NCBI RefSeq assembly: GCF_001540865.1
Contig: NC_033622.1
Coordinates: forward strand, 1,328,504-1,392,503
From: Ananas comosus
Lineage: Eukaryota; Streptophyta; Magnoliopsida; Poales; Bromeliaceae
Direction: 5' to 3'
DNA length: 64,000 nucleotides
Shown: piece after piece, positions 44,878-57,189 of the stretch
Numbering within the stretch: the stretch's first letter is position 1
Layout of the letters: the number at the start of each line of letters is the position of its first letter
Notes under the pieces: generated by a model
Told to the model about the DNA's origin: nothing
The model's input: only the letters and a program-made list of their open reading frames with translations
Database searches by the model: none
Program-made: the position numbers and the translations under genes

Positions 44878-47720
44878 TTATTTTTTACGAACTAAATATA
44901 AAAATTTTATCAATTTTAATCAGTATAATTTTTTTTAACAAATAGAATAAGAATGATTACTTTTTATTTATATTTTTCTAAATAGAATTTATACATAAAA
45001 TAGTGTAGTAGGAAATGGTTGAATTATTTATAAATCTTATATCCAAGTTGTTTACTTCACAACAAAAGTTACAAACATAAAAATGATTTTTTAAAAAAAA
45101 AATTATAATCCATTGTTTTGTCGAGATGCAATAAAAAGAAAGTTCTTTCGCCAATATATTAAAATTTAAAGTTTAGAATAATAAGAAAAATGCAGGAATA
45201 CCTAACAAGGCATAAATTTAATAAAATAATATGCAATCAAAATGTTTGTAAAATTGAGTTTAAGAATTAAAATAAATTGTTCAGGGGTCTATTTACAAAC
45301 CTTTGCATATTTTTCCCACTTTAAAGGGTTACGGACACGTGGCAGTTGAAAACAGCCAAACAACAAACATTCGGATATCTCGAGACTTAAATAACAAGTT
45401 ACCCGACTCTTGCAAACAGAAGATGCAAATGGATTCGGGTTAGTGGAGCTTCTGTTTAGATCCGTTTTAAATGGGCAATCAATAGAAACCAATATATATA
45501 TATATATGAAGTGAATGGTGAAAGATTTTTTTTTCTTTAAAATCGATCCACTCCAAATCCGACCGAATCCAATAAAAAGCGGAGCTGAAGATGGAAACTC
45601 CTCCCGCCTCCAGATCCGCCCCGTTTGCCGTCGAACCAGGGCCCAATTTCATAATAACTTTGCTTACAATGTAATTAATTTATTATATAGAGTAAACTTA
45701 CAATGCTTTTAGGATCCGACGAATGTGTTCCTTTTTGCATCATTTCGATGATAGAACATCTAAATTCATGATTAAGAAAATTAAATATAATTTAAATTAT
45801 TTAACTTTTATACAATATAAATTTTTAAATTTTTAAATATTATCTTTTTAGTAATTAAATAGTTTTAAATTTATCTTAGGATCCATTTGGCTCAGAATTT
45901 GTAATATTACGAAAATATTTTATATTTTCTATTAAAAAAAATATTTAAATCAGTATCATTCAATTCAAGTTGGATAATTGTAAAAAATATTAGTGAAATA
46001 ATAAAATTATTTTAGACTTTTAGCCTATAGAATATATTTTTGAAATACAACAAATTTTGCATCAAATGGACTCTTATATTAAACATAGTTAATTTTAAGA
46101 CCACTAGAATACTAGACAGATAATGTCAAAAAAATTATAAAAATTGATATAGATCAATTTAATAGTGTTGTTCGTTAATTCAGAAGCTTCGTCGCCCAAA
46201 GGCCGATTATATTCAATTCTAAAATTTTAAAATGATGTACTTTATATTTGAAACTTTTTAAATTGTTGCAATATAAGTCGTGTAGTTCAATTCGGTTAAT
46301 GCAATGACGATGAGTCACTGATGTGTCGGTGATGTAAAATTTTAATTACTAAATTTTATACTGTAATATTTATCTCTAATAAAAGAGTACGAGAAATACT
46401 ATTTGTACGCTTAAAAGTAGAATATAAATTGACAACCATCGAGCCATTAAAGAGTTTCGAAAGTCCTTTAGAGATTTTAATATCAAAATATTTGATAGGA
46501 CTGGTAAAAAAAAATTGACATTTGAATGAATAAGATATAAAATTTAAAAACTTTTGCTCATTTTCAAATTTATTCTATAATTATCAAAAAAATCTCCATT
46601 AGTAAACCTAGAAATTTGAGAATATTTGAAGGAATTTGTAAGCATCAATAAGAATATTTTTATGGACTAAAAATATATTAAATATTTTTTAAAATTTGGA
46701 GGGTATATTAGATATTATATTCATAAAGTTTACATACTCTTTTTTATTTAGGTTAATTTCATTTGTATCCTCACAAAACCTTTAAATTTTAAAATTTAAC
46801 AAATACCCTCTAAATACAATATTTCTTTCATAAATACTCTTACTGTTAATTTTTTCTAACTTTCCTCAATTTAAAATTTTTTTATTTTACTTCAAAATAT
46901 TAAATTACCATTTTGCCCTTAATTTGTTTACTATTTGTTTAAAGGGTTAATTTCATCCGTACCCCTCTAAATTTCAGAAATATTATAAATGCTCCTATGA
47001 ATTTTATCATAATATTACAATTATCCTTCTAAATTCATACTTTCTTTCAAAAATGCTCTCACTGTTATACTCCGTCTCTTCAAGTCATAGTAATCTTAGT
47101 TAAATGGCAATCTAACACTGGTTAAAATTTGCAATGTTATTTTGCCCATTAGTTGAGAAATTTTTTAAGGGTATATTAATTATATAATTTATTATTTAAT
47201 ATCTAACATTTTGTTCGTTATTTGTTTAACATCTAAACTAACACGCTGATATTCTTTAGTACTATTTAGCTCCTAACCTTTGTTAATTATTTATTTTAGT
47301 TAATCATATTTAAATTTTATTTAACTTAGATTTCTCTTTTAGCTATTACTTATTATTTTTTTTTTATTTTAACTTTTAGAAAGTAATTAAAATTATTAAA
47401 TTTGTTGGAATCATCAATGGATTGATAAAATCTGTAATTTAATTGACAAAAATCAATCCAATTTCAAGAAACCAAATATTAAGAAGACTTTGATAAGAAA
47501 AAAAAAAATTTAATTAATTAAGGGGCTATTTCATAATATATATATATATAATAGTTAAGAAAATCTCTATATATTAATATTAGAAAATTTGTTAGGGTAT
47601 ACATGAAAATGTATGGAGGGTAAATTCGGTGTTTTTGAAAATGTTTATGTTTTTTTTTTAAGGTAAATATAAAATTTTAAAAATTTTAAAAGGTATTTAC
47701 GTTCTTGTTTTTTAGTAGGG
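44878..47720. other. AT-rich spacer before the epimerase gene
   Basis: No gene is seen. 45420-45640 resembles 27765-28020. 'ggttaatttcattygta' occurs near 46752 and 46945 and also starts the MITE at 50541, so one or two old copies of that family may be here, but I could not fix their right ends. Confidence 0.45.
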
Positions 47721-48317
47721 GTATCCTATCAAGTGGCATTTGCTCGTAGTAAATGGTTGAGGGGGTACACCACTGCATTTTTCACTTTTACTCCTTTCTG
47801 ATTTTTTTTAATTTTTTTTAAAAAAGAACCACCTTTTTCTCTTCTTTTTTTTTTTTTTTCNCGTCCCCTCCCCTCCCCTCCCCTTCTCACTCTTTCTCTC
47901 TCTCTCTTTCTATTTATATCCGTCCCTATCTTTCCTCCCCTCCTTAGCAGGCGCAGAGTTTTCCTTCTCACAAAATTACAACAAGAAACAAAAAAGAAAA
48001 GAAAATCTCTGTCCTGCTTTCTATCTTTATCCTCCTTCTCTTCCTCCTCCCCCAATCTACTACTATTCATTCATTCTCTCCTCTTCCTCATTCATTCATT
48101 CATTCATCATCCCACCACTTGAGTTAGTTAGTCATATTATCATGAGAAATTAAAAGAAAAATAAATATCTATCTATATTAAAAAAAGAGATAGAGATAGA
48201 GATAGAGATAGAGATAGAGATAGAGAGATATAGAGATAGAGAGATAGAGGGATAGGGATAGGGAGAGTGATACCGAAAGAAGAAAGAGGGAGGAAATCGT
48301 CGTCGTCGTCGTCGGAG
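47721..48317 (+). promoter_or_regulatory. Promoter and 5' leader of the epimerase gene
   Basis: A T/C-rich region (N near 47861) with a TATA-like CTATTTATATC at 47909, then a pyrimidine-rich leader. A (GAGATA)n microsatellite runs about 48186-48256, followed by (GTC)n ending at the start codon region (48299-48315). The leader would be roughly 370-400 bases; the start of transcription is inferred. Confidence 0.4.
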
Positions 48318-49640
48318 ATGCGGGCGGTGAAGATGGGCGGGGAGGCGGCGGAGGAGGAGGGGTTTCCGTCGACGCCGGGGAAGGTGAAGATGGAGCGCGG
48401 GGGGCCCGGGCAGTACAACCGGCAGCTGCAGCGGTGCTTCGCGTCGACGAGCAGCCTGTTCCTGTGGGCGCTGTTCCTGGTGGCGCTGACGGCCTCGTAC
48501 CTGAGCTTCCAGAGCTTCGTGGACACGTCGTCCCGCTACCTGTCGGCCTCCTGGGGCGGCCTCCACTGGGAGCGCCGCCTGCGCGCCTCCGCCCGCCCGC
48601 GCCGGCCCGACGGGCTCTGCGTGCTCGTCACCGGCGCCGCGGGCTTCGTGGGGTCGCACGCGTCCCTCGCCCTCCGCCGCCGCGGCGACGGCGTCCTCGG
48701 CCTCGACAACTTCAACCCCTACTACGACCCCTCCCTCAAGCGCGCGCGCCAGTCCCTCCTGGCCTCGCACGGCGTCTTCGTCGTGGAGGGCGACCTCAAC
48801 GACGCCCCGCTCCTCGCCCGCCTCTTCGCCGCCGCGCCCTTCACCCACGTCCTCCACCTCGCCGCCCAGGCCGGCGTCCGCTACGCGCTCGAGAACCCGG
48901 CCTCCTACGTCCGCTCCAACGTCGCCGGCCTCGTCGCGCTCCTCGAGGCCTGCCGCGCCGCCGACCCCCAGCCCGCCGTCGTCTGGGCCTCGTCGTCCTC
49001 CGTCTACGGCCTCAACGACAAGGTCCCCTTCTCCGAGTCCGACCCCACCGACCGCCCCGCCTCGCTCTACGCCGCCACCAAGAAGGCCGGCGAGGAGATC
49101 ACCCACGCCTACAACCACATCTACGGCCTCTCCGTCACCGGCCTCCGCTTCTTCACCGTCTACGGGCCCTGGGGCCGCCCCGACATGGCCTACTTCGCCT
49201 TCGCGCGCGCCATCCTGCAGGGCAAGCCCATCACCGTCTACCGCGGCCGCGACGGCGTCGACCTCGCGCGCGACTTCACCTACATCGACGACGTCGTGCG
49301 CGGCTGCGTCGCCTCGCTCGACACCGCGCGGCCGAGCACGGGGGGCCGCGCGGGGCGGAAGCGCGGGGAGGCGCAGTACCGGATCTACAACCTGGGCAAC
49401 AGCGCCGGTGACGGTGCCGCGGCTCGTCTACCTGCTGGAGAAGCACCTCGGGGTGCGCGCGCGGCGCAACGTCGTCGAGATGCCCGGCAACGGCGACGTC
49501 CCCTTCACCCACGCCAACATCTCCCTCGCCCGCGCCGAGCTCGGCTACAAGCCCACCACCAATCTCGACGCCGGCCTCAAGAAGTTCGTCAAATGGTACC
49601 TCTCCTACTACGGGTGCGTTCGTTTAAGTCGACTAATTGA
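48318..49640 (+). pseudogene. UDP-glucuronate 4-epimerase (GAE), frame broken near 3' end
   Basis: GAE enzymes are Golgi type II membrane proteins of the SDR family that interconvert UDP-glucuronate and UDP-galacturonate, the donor for pectin. The gene is intronless, as is normal. From the ATG at 48318: 'FPSTPGKVKM' at 16-25, one TM helix at about 46-66, NAD-binding GAAGFVG at 106-112, 'LDNFNPYYDPSLKRAR' at 129-144, 'HLAAQAGVRYA' at 180-190, catalytic SSS near 225-228 with Y251-x3-K255, 'RFFTVYGPWGRPDM' at 277-290 and 'ARDFTYIDD' at 317-325. After residue 363 (NSA, 49406) the frame goes wrong. The correct continuation (from TVPRLVYLLEKHLG to LKKFVKWYLSYYG) lies in the next frame, 49411-49614. 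Two bases (one Pro codon's CC) seem to be missing in a GCC-GG run. No sensible stop follows in that frame before 50068. Either a draft-assembly indel in about 75% GC sequence, or a true lesion. I lean to error because all catalytic residues are intact. Confidence 0.85.
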
Positions 49641-49846
49641 CTCGGCACGTGTTTGGCTCGGACCACCCAAAAGTGTAATAATCATCCCCATCACCATCAC
49701 CATCACCATTCATCACCATTCATCATCATATTTTTCAATTTTATTTTCCCATTTTTTACTTCACTTTTTAATCTCGCCTCTTCTCCTTCCTCTTCTTCTT
49801 CTTCTTTTTCTTTGTATTTTTGAAGTAGGAATTTTTTTTTTTGGTA

Positions 49847-49881
<35 letters not shown>

Positions 49882-50540
49882 CGGATAAATTTTTTTTGGG
49901 GAAAAGAAAAAAAAAATTATATGAGAAATTCGTTTCTTCGAGAAGAGGAGAAGCGGCGGAGGAGAGGAGGAGGAGGAGGAGGAGCGCACTCAATATGTTG
50001 TGCCTTTTGTTTTTTTCTTTTTTTTTGTTTAATTAACTATTTTATTTTATTTTTATTTTTATTTTATTAATTTTTATCATCATCCTGTAAAGCGACTGTG
50101 AATGAATTATTTCCCGGATCTCGGGTTCTAATTGGACGGCGGAGATTGATTCACTTGTTTTTTTTTTTGGATTGATGTGTTTGTTTGTTANGACCGTCCA
50201 TTTGGCTCCGCTCCTTTACTTTCCCGCCCCCAACAATGTATATCGGCGATGAGGTGTGATATTAATAAATAATAAATAAAAATAATAATAATAATAATAG
50301 TAGTACCGCGGTGGGGCCCACGTCGAGAAAGGTGGACGGTTCGATTAGCGTGCCGAACCCATGTGGACAGCATGATCTTGTTTGGAATATTCGGGAAAAA
50401 AAAAAGGTTAAAAAAAAAAAAAAGGAAATGGAGTGTGAACGTTGGAGAGTCGGTGAGCTGTAAATTTTGAGCGCTCGATCAACAAAAAAAGAATGAGGTG
50501 TGTTTGTGTGGTTATGTAATGTAACTTCTTTTTAAATTAA
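49641..50540. other. 3' flank of the epimerase gene
   Basis: It contains (CATCAC)-like repeats (49684-49725), (TTA)n (49848-49880), poly(A)/poly(T) runs, (TAA)n at 50270-50298 and an N near 50191. An open frame runs on from the epimerase to 50070, but it is low complexity and I regard it as read-through. Confidence 0.55.
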
Positions 50541-50957
50541 GGGTTAATTTCATTTAGGTCCCTACAAATATAGTAAATTATAATAATATTTTTATAAAGT
50601 TTAATTTTTTTTTATTATATATATTGTTTCTGTAAAAATTTTAATATTTTCAAATATGTTTCTGCCGTTAGAAAAATTTAGTTAATCATAGGATAAATAC
50701 TTAATCCTGATTAGTTTATAAGATAACTTGATATTTTTTATCTCTCTTATATTGTACTATCGTGACTTTTGGACGGATATATTTATGATGACGTAATTGA
50801 TATTTTATTTAAAATATAAACAGTTTTATAACAGTAACAAAGCAGAATGATATTTGAAAATATTAAAATTTTTATAGAGACAAAATATGAAAGTTGAATT
50901 TTATAGGAATATACTTGTAATTTATTATATTTGCAGAAGCCTGTATGCATTCAACTC
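50541..50957. mobile_element. Mutator-like MITE with perfect 9-bp duplication
   Basis: Duplication TTAAATTAA at 50532-50540 and 50958-50966. Inverted ends of about 60 bp begin GGGTTAATTTCATTTAGG on the left; the right end reads 'gcctgtatgcattcaactc'. No coding capacity. Confidence 0.85.
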
Positions 50958-50966
50958 TTAAATTAA

Positions 50967-51712
50967 ATAGGAAAGAAAAAAAAAGTAAATCTCTCATTTA
51001 GTTCAAAACTACAATTTATCCATTAGGAATGTTAGTGGGTACGGATGCTCATAATTTTATCCGAACCCTGTCCTAAACGGGGCGGGTTGAATTGGTGCTA
51101 AACTGAAATAATTTCAATCATAGGTTAAAAAAAAACAATAACAACGAAACGAATTCGGATTCGGATTCGGTTATAGTTTTTGCGCAAAATTTGAAATCAA
51201 AATCATATAAAAGGTATAGAATACAGTTTTCTAAATACTTATTTTAATAACTATAAATTTTAATTTAACATTTACTGACCCATTAATTTTCCTACTATTG
51301 ATTAAAACATTAAAAAAGGTCAAAACAGTATTTTAAAATTTTAACCAAATTTCAAATAGACCATAACTAGCGTAGGGTATTTGTGATAAATTTTAATATT
51401 TTGAAGGGCATTCGTAACATTATCTATTTTAAAAGAATATTGATAAAATTAATAGTTTCTAGAAGGGTATTCATAAAATTATTCCATTTATATTTGATTT
51501 ACCATAATGTTTATAATAATAGTATTTGTTGTATAATATTATATGAGGTCACTCTCTATTATTTTATTATTTATAATTAAATGAAGTTTACAATACCCTA
51601 ATCAAGTAAAAATACTTTATATTTGTGTTTACTTTCATAATTATAATTACACTTTTGACCCCTAAATTTTAAACACATAACACTTCAGTATTCAAAGGGT
51701 AATAATTTGTCA
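50967..51712. other. AT-rich spacer, no gene seen
   Basis: Includes 'gaattcggattcggattcgg', a short hexamer repeat, at about 51150. Nothing else is recognised. Confidence 0.45.
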
Positions 51713-51721
51713 TAAATTTTA

Positions 51722-52011
51722 GGAAAAACTTCAAAAAAAAACCCGTGGTTTAAAATGTATCAATTTGCCCCCCTGTGGTTTCTTTTTTCTCTTTTTCTTA
51801 TTAATTTCATTATTTTTTTTTCTTAAATCAGCGATAAAGTTAAAATTAAAGGGTACTAAGTGAATATTTGATAAATCTAGATGGGTATTTGAAGTTTTTT
51901 GTATATAATTTAATGAAATATTAACGAAAAAGCTATCGAAAAGATAAAAACGAAACCACAGGGGGCAATTTGATACATTTTAAACCACAGGGGGGTTTTT
52001 AAAGTTTTTCC
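51722..52011. mobile_element. Mutator-like MITE, 'ccctgtggttt' family, copy 3
   Basis: Perfect 9-bp duplication TAAATTTTA (51713-51721 and 52012-52020). The ends start GGAAAAACTTC. It is very close to the copy at 20826-21179 but 64 bp shorter, as one subterminal 'ccctgtggttt' unit is lacking on each side. Confidence 0.9.
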
Positions 52012-52302
52012 TAAATTTTAAATTTCAACAACTTAGATTATTATAATTAAGTCTAATTTAATTAACTAAATACTGATCCGTCCCTCTTGTCGCCATAGTA
52101 ATATGTTATTTTATTCAATATCTCATTACTGATCAAAATACTTTAGCCTCACTACTTGCTTAATAGCAAAAATATAAAAGATTTGAGCTAGACATTATAA
52201 CAAATTAAAATTTAAAAATTAAAATATTATGCGCTTAAAATTTGAGAACTAAATATGAAATTTATTCTAAAATTTTAATTAAATTTATTATTATTATTAT
52301 TA

Positions 52303-52630
52303 GGATAAACTTCAAATATCATTCATGTGGTTTGCACTTTCTTACTTTAGTACCCTATGGTTTAAAGTGTATCGATTTGGTACCCTAAAGTTTTATTTTT
52401 TTCTTTTCGTCAGCTCCTCTATTAACATTTCGTTAAATTATATACAAAAAACTTCAGATACCCCAGTTAGCTTTATCGAATATTTGTTATTGATTTAATA
52501 AAAAAAATTAATAGAGAAAATAATAAAAAAAATAAAATAAAATTACATAATACTAAATTGATATAGTTTAAACCATAAAGTATTAAAATAAAAAAATATG
52601 AAATTACAGTAATGATATTTAAAGTTTTTA
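52303..52630. mobile_element. Mutator-like MITE, same family, copy 4
   Basis: The left end GGATAAACTTCAAATATC follows TTATTATTA. The right end fades into (TTA)n, so its duplication cannot be separated from the microsatellite. Confidence 0.7.
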
Positions 52631-52891
52631 TTATTATTATTATTATTATTTTGGGTGTAATACGTGCTTTGTAATTTGGATTGTACGGATGGAGAAACAA
52701 ATACTTTTGTCGGAAGGAAAGTGCTTTACTTGCTTCGGATGCAACATCCTATATTCCATCAATGATGATAATCATGGATTTTTGCCCGAGTAATGGACGG
52801 TGGAGATTGTGCCACGTGGCAAAGTTTTTATGTGAAGCACTAGTAATGGAAAGTTCAACTTTAAAGCTAAGAAAAGAAAGTAATATTTTTT

Positions 52892-53214
52892 GGGCAAACT
52901 TCAAACGCCACCTCTGTGATTTCGCACTTTCTAACTTTTAATCTGTGATTTAAAGTGTATCAAGTTAGTGTTCTATAATTTTATTTTATCTTTTCGTAAA
53001 CTTCTCCGTTAATATTTTTTAAAATTATATATAAAAAATTTCAGATAGTCAATCTAGATTTATTGAATATTCACTTTATTATCTTTTATTTTTAACTTTG
53101 TCACTGTTTTAACAAAAAAAATTAGTAAAATCAATAATAAAAAGATAAAAATAAAACTGCGGGAAACTAACTTGATACATTAATTTAAATCACGAACGGT
53201 ATTTAAAGTTTACC
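52892..53214. mobile_element. Mutator-like MITE, same family, copy 5
   Basis: GGGCAAACTTCAAACGCC to the complementary 'ggtatttaaagtttacc'. No clear duplication. Between copies 4 and 5 (52631-52891) is a short unique stretch with the palindrome 'tgccacgtggca'. Confidence 0.7.
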
Positions 53215-53791
53215 AAAAAAATTATAAATCTTTAAATAGTGGGTGAATTTTTTTTTTTTTATTATAGAGGAGTTGAGCTAGTATGCTATTGGGAGTGTAT
53301 AAGTAGTAATTATTATTAATTTTTTTATTGTTAAATTATTATTATTATTCTATCAGTTTTTATTAAATTTTAGACGTTTATTAATGGTAAAAAAAAAATT
53401 GATAGTAATATAGTGCAAAAGTTAATGTCTAATATAATATAATAAGCATTAAAAGATGAGGATAAAGAGTAAGTCCTTTTGTACTGAGTTGGGTGATATT
53501 ATTGTGTGGGACCCACCAAAGCCCCAGAAAAAAAAAAAAAAAAAGGGAAAAAAAATAGAAGGGAAAGAATTAAAAAAGGGTGGGTAGGGGACTAGAGGTG
53601 ATGAACAAGTTGTAGTGTGCCAACTATAAAGAGGGGGTATGGGTTGGCAAGGGTTGTGTGAGTGTGTAGTAATTGGTAAAAGATGATGACACTAATAATG
53701 GAAGAGAATGGGGCATATCTTGGCTTTTAATGGTAATAATAATATTAATAATAATGATAATGTGATGGATCCATGTACTCATGTGTAATTT

Positions 53792-53832
<41 letters not shown>

Positions 53833-53930
53833 GCATGTGACATTAATGGCCATAAAATTATTTGCAAGAGAGAAAGAAAGAGAGAGGATGCATGCATGTG
53901 ATATGAAGGCCATATACATATAGAGAGAGA
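53215..53930. other. Spacer with (GA)n at 53797-53829
   Basis: 53500-53780 has a less AT-rich look ('gtgtgggacccacc', 'aactataaagaggg', a TATA-like word at 53625) but no coding frame follows. It could be a promoter of a non-coding RNA or a leftover. I cannot support a gene. Confidence 0.4.
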
Positions 53931-54346
53931 GAGAGTATGGCTATTATACTTTTATGAGTATTAGGTCATTCGTATTTATAGGTTGTTTTGAATAATGAAG
54001 TTTTCGAATCGACGATTCACTCCATTAAATATAGTATAGAGTATTTGAAATTTTTAAAAAATAAATTTCATAATTTTTCGAAATCATAATAAAATCTATC
54101 AAGCGGATATAAATTGAACGTTCAAAATCAAACGACGTCCTAAAAATGAATGATCGGATCCTGTCAATTTTGTAACCTTTTGATCGTAAGGTAAATGATG
54201 CAGAAGAATGATGAAATTTGATTTCTAAAAATTTTAAATGCTCTAGATAACGTTTAACGGTATAGATCATTGATTTGTAAGCTCTATCATCGAAAATAAT
54301 TTATGAGTACGAAGGCAATCGTACTCATAAAAGTATAATAGCCAGA

Positions 54347-54388
<42 letters not shown>

Positions 54389-54402
54389 ATATATATATAT
54401 AT
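53925..54402. mobile_element. Long TA/GA-bounded MITE at 54 kb
   Basis: (GA)n (53921-53935), arms 'tatggctattatacttttatg' and its complement, with 'ttcgaatcgacgattcactcc'. It closes into (CT)n (54353-54384) and (TA)n (54388-54406). Confidence 0.75.
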
Positions 54403-54404
54403 AT

Positions 54405-54650
54405 ATAATAGAGCTACTATGCTATTGAAAGTATAGAGAATCTGATACTTCCGACTTTTTGGCTCTTAGATTAGCCTCTTTAATTATTTCCAATTTTTGA
54501 ATTAATACTATTACCCTGTGGTGTATGGATACTACTATACCTTAAGGGGACCACAATCATCCTAACCGTACAATTTTTTATTCAAGGGTTAAAAAATCGA
54601 AAACATCAAATTCTATATACTTTCAATAATATAGTAACTCTACACTATAT

Positions 54651-54717
<67 letters not shown>

Positions 54718-54720
54718 GAG
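54405..54720. mobile_element. Short TA-bounded MITE followed by long (TA)n
   Basis: 'agagctactatgctattgaa' and 'ttcaataatatagtaactct' are inverted ends. The core has 'catcctaaccgtacaattttt'. (TA)n at both sides; the right one is about 70 bp. Confidence 0.7.
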
Positions 54721-54944
54721 TCTGGTGGGTACTATCGATAACACCAAGGATTTGGTGCTAATCGAGTTTTCCACTGTAGATTTAACTCTTTGATTATTTT
54801 TACCCGTTAGATTATACTATTCAACTAACCACTCACTCAACCCTAGGTGCCCACATTATCCTAACCACTTATTTCTCAATTCAAGGGCTAAAAAATCAAT
54901 AGCACCAATAACTTGGTGCTATTGATAGTAATCCAGCCTAGTTC

Positions 54945-54976
<32 letters not shown>
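54718..54976. mobile_element. Short TA-bounded MITE, best-preserved copy
   Basis: The element (54718-54947) runs from 'gagtctggtgggtactatcg' to 'ttgatagtaatccagcctag' and has (TA)n on both sides, with (CA)n at the right. The inner palindromes 'accaaggatttggtgct' and 'accaataacttggtgct' suggest a cruciform-prone tip. Confidence 0.8.
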
Positions 54977-55386
54977 TAAGAAATATTATGGGTACCACAA
55001 TTGATTTAGAATTTTATTGTTGACATCTAAGATACTAAATTAGAAATCTAACTATTTTATATTTATAATTGAGTTTATTTCTTAAAATTAAGGGAAGCGA
55101 CTGAAAAAAAAGAAAGAAAGCTTAATTTTTGTCAAATATGAATATTTTATTTTATTTTATTTCAAATTATATTCAGAGATGACCGTTTACAAGTAATAAG
55201 AGGCTTGGTAAGATTCGAACTTATAAACTCTCGTACTTTAATATCATTTGGAATAATTCACTGATTAATTATATAAAAATAATCTTGCACACAAGAAGCT
55301 TTCTTTCTGGTCTTCTTTTGATGGATTTTTTCAATCTGTATCCACTGATTAATTATATAAAAATTGCCTCAGGGCGTGTTTTTCCT

Positions 55387-55422
<36 letters not shown>

Positions 55423-55647
55423 CGTATCATTTTAATTATTTTATGTTCAACAGTTGACCGTATAGTTAGATTAGAAGTACGTATGTCAACACCAGTTTTT
55501 AGTTGGAGGGCAATTAATTAGCATCATTAAATTTTGTTAGATTGAAAACTTGGGAAATTGTATTACGGAAAAGAAAATTAAAAAAACAGTTGAGAAACCA
55601 GTACAAAATGAATTTAGACATACTAGTTTAAGTTGGTACAAGACAAA

Positions 55648-55681
<34 letters not shown>

Positions 55682-56229
55682 TCCCTAAGAAACAATAATT
55701 CGAAAATTTAGATAAGTTTCAAACAAACAGTTAATAAATTAAAATAAGAGATAAGATCAATGGGAGATAAACCAAATGATCCGCTACATAAGCAAGGAAC
55801 TATCTGGTATTTTGCATGAGATCTCTAAAAACAAATATAGAACATCAATTTTTTTATTTTTTCAGAATAAGATAAGTTATATTTTAAATAAAATACAACA
55901 TTTTCAAGAATCATCATAAAGTGTTATTGTTTGGTCACTCTACATAACCAAAAATGTGATGGATAATGTGTAGATTGTTTTATTTAGCTTATCAATATAA
56001 CAAATCCTGCTAATGTATATTACTAGACTCATTTCAATTTTTTCAATAATATGGTATCAGAGTTAATTCTAAACCTTCTTGTTTTGTAAGATCCTAAGTT
56101 CAATTCTCACCTTAGACATTTAATTGATTAAAAGACGAAGATCGTAAGTTCAATTCCCACTTTTGACGTGTAATTGATTAAATTTTTGTAGTTATATAAT
56201 GCTTTGAATCCCAACCTCTTCCCTCATAA
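54977..56229. other. AT-rich spacer, no gene seen
   Basis: Microsatellites only: (TA)n at 55389-55418 and (AAT)n at 55647-55680. Short direct repeats 'gtaagttcaattcycac' occur near 56095 and 56145. Confidence 0.5.
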
Positions 56230-56244
56230 CTTTTGAGTGTAGTT

Positions 56245-56276
<32 letters not shown>

Positions 56277-56397
56277 GAGAAATAAGTACATTCTATCCGT
56301 TTCGTTTATTTCATTTAAAATTAAACTTAGCTGGAAATGTGAATCGATCAGAATTCGAACTTAGGACCTCGGGTACCAACCATCAAGCCCTTTGCCA
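56245..56397 (-). mobile_element. tRNA-derived SINE, copy 4, 5' truncated
   Basis: The duplication CTTTTGAGTGTAGTT (56230-56244) and CTTTTGAATGTAGTT (56398-56412) agrees at 14 of 15 positions. On the minus strand it starts at 'ggcaaagggcttgatggttg', so a few 5' bases are lost. It has the box-B-like AATTCTGATCGATTC region and a poly(A) tail. Confidence 0.85.
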
Positions 56398-56412
56398 CTT
56401 TTGAATGTAGTT

Positions 56413-57189
56413 ATTAATACATACTCCAGGGCTCAGTTCATCTTTTCGGTAACATAATCCAACCTAGTATAATATGATATTATCTAATAATAATGATAAT
56501 CAAAATCCCTCAAAAAGGAATAAAAATAGCCAAACAAATTGGCACCAAAAGAGATACCGCACTCGTCACACTAAATATGTGGAGAGTTTGGTTGTTTATG
56601 CTCATAGGAAGTAATAATACACTTATGCACACACTATAAATTAAGATGATTTTTTTTTCATCAAAAGATTTTGTACCTTCATAATTAACGCGACAACTCA
56701 ACTAAGAAGCATGCACTTCGGATCGAATATATCTGGTTCATTACGATCTAATAAAAGTATATACTACGTGTGGTATATACTTTTGCGTTTTGAGTACGTG
56801 TCCAAGAAATGGGCAGAGGTAATTGTTGATTACAAGATTTTTAATTCTGGATTGAGTGGTGACAAAATTTTACAGAAAAGTAAAGTTGTATATGTGGGTA
56901 TAACTAACCTAATACAAACCTTGATGATCTGTATACAGTGGCATATTAGATTCACAGCTTTTTGCTATTTACCACATTATTGGATGCATTTAAATCCTTA
57001 GCCATTTTTTAAAGTTAAAACTGTAAAGAAAAAAAAATCCAAAAAATCCTGTAAAAGTAACTATTTTTGTTTACTAATTACCACATTACAGGTACTTCCT
57101 ACGTTGGATATTTGTAAATCCTGGACCGTTTTGAAGGCTATATATATATATATATATTAGAGAGTTCGAAAATTAAAAAAACATTAAAA
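56413..57189. other. Spacer, no supported gene
   Basis: A 96-codon frame (56711-57001, +) starts with ATG but has no domain I recognise, no codon bias and AT-rich composition. (TA)n lies at 57140-57158. Confidence 0.5.
57175..57181 (-). terminator. Pol III T7 terminator of tRNA-Glu
   Basis: Seven A on the + strand give T7 downstream of the tRNA. Confidence 0.75.

Noticed and set aside
48150..49512. Long frames antisense or out of frame to the epimerase
   Set aside because: Shadows of a 75% GC coding region; the Arg/Pro- and Val/Gly-rich products have no domain.
56711..57001. 96-codon frame with ATG
   Set aside because: AT-rich composition, no domain, no neighbouring exons or promoter. Length is within chance for such spacer.
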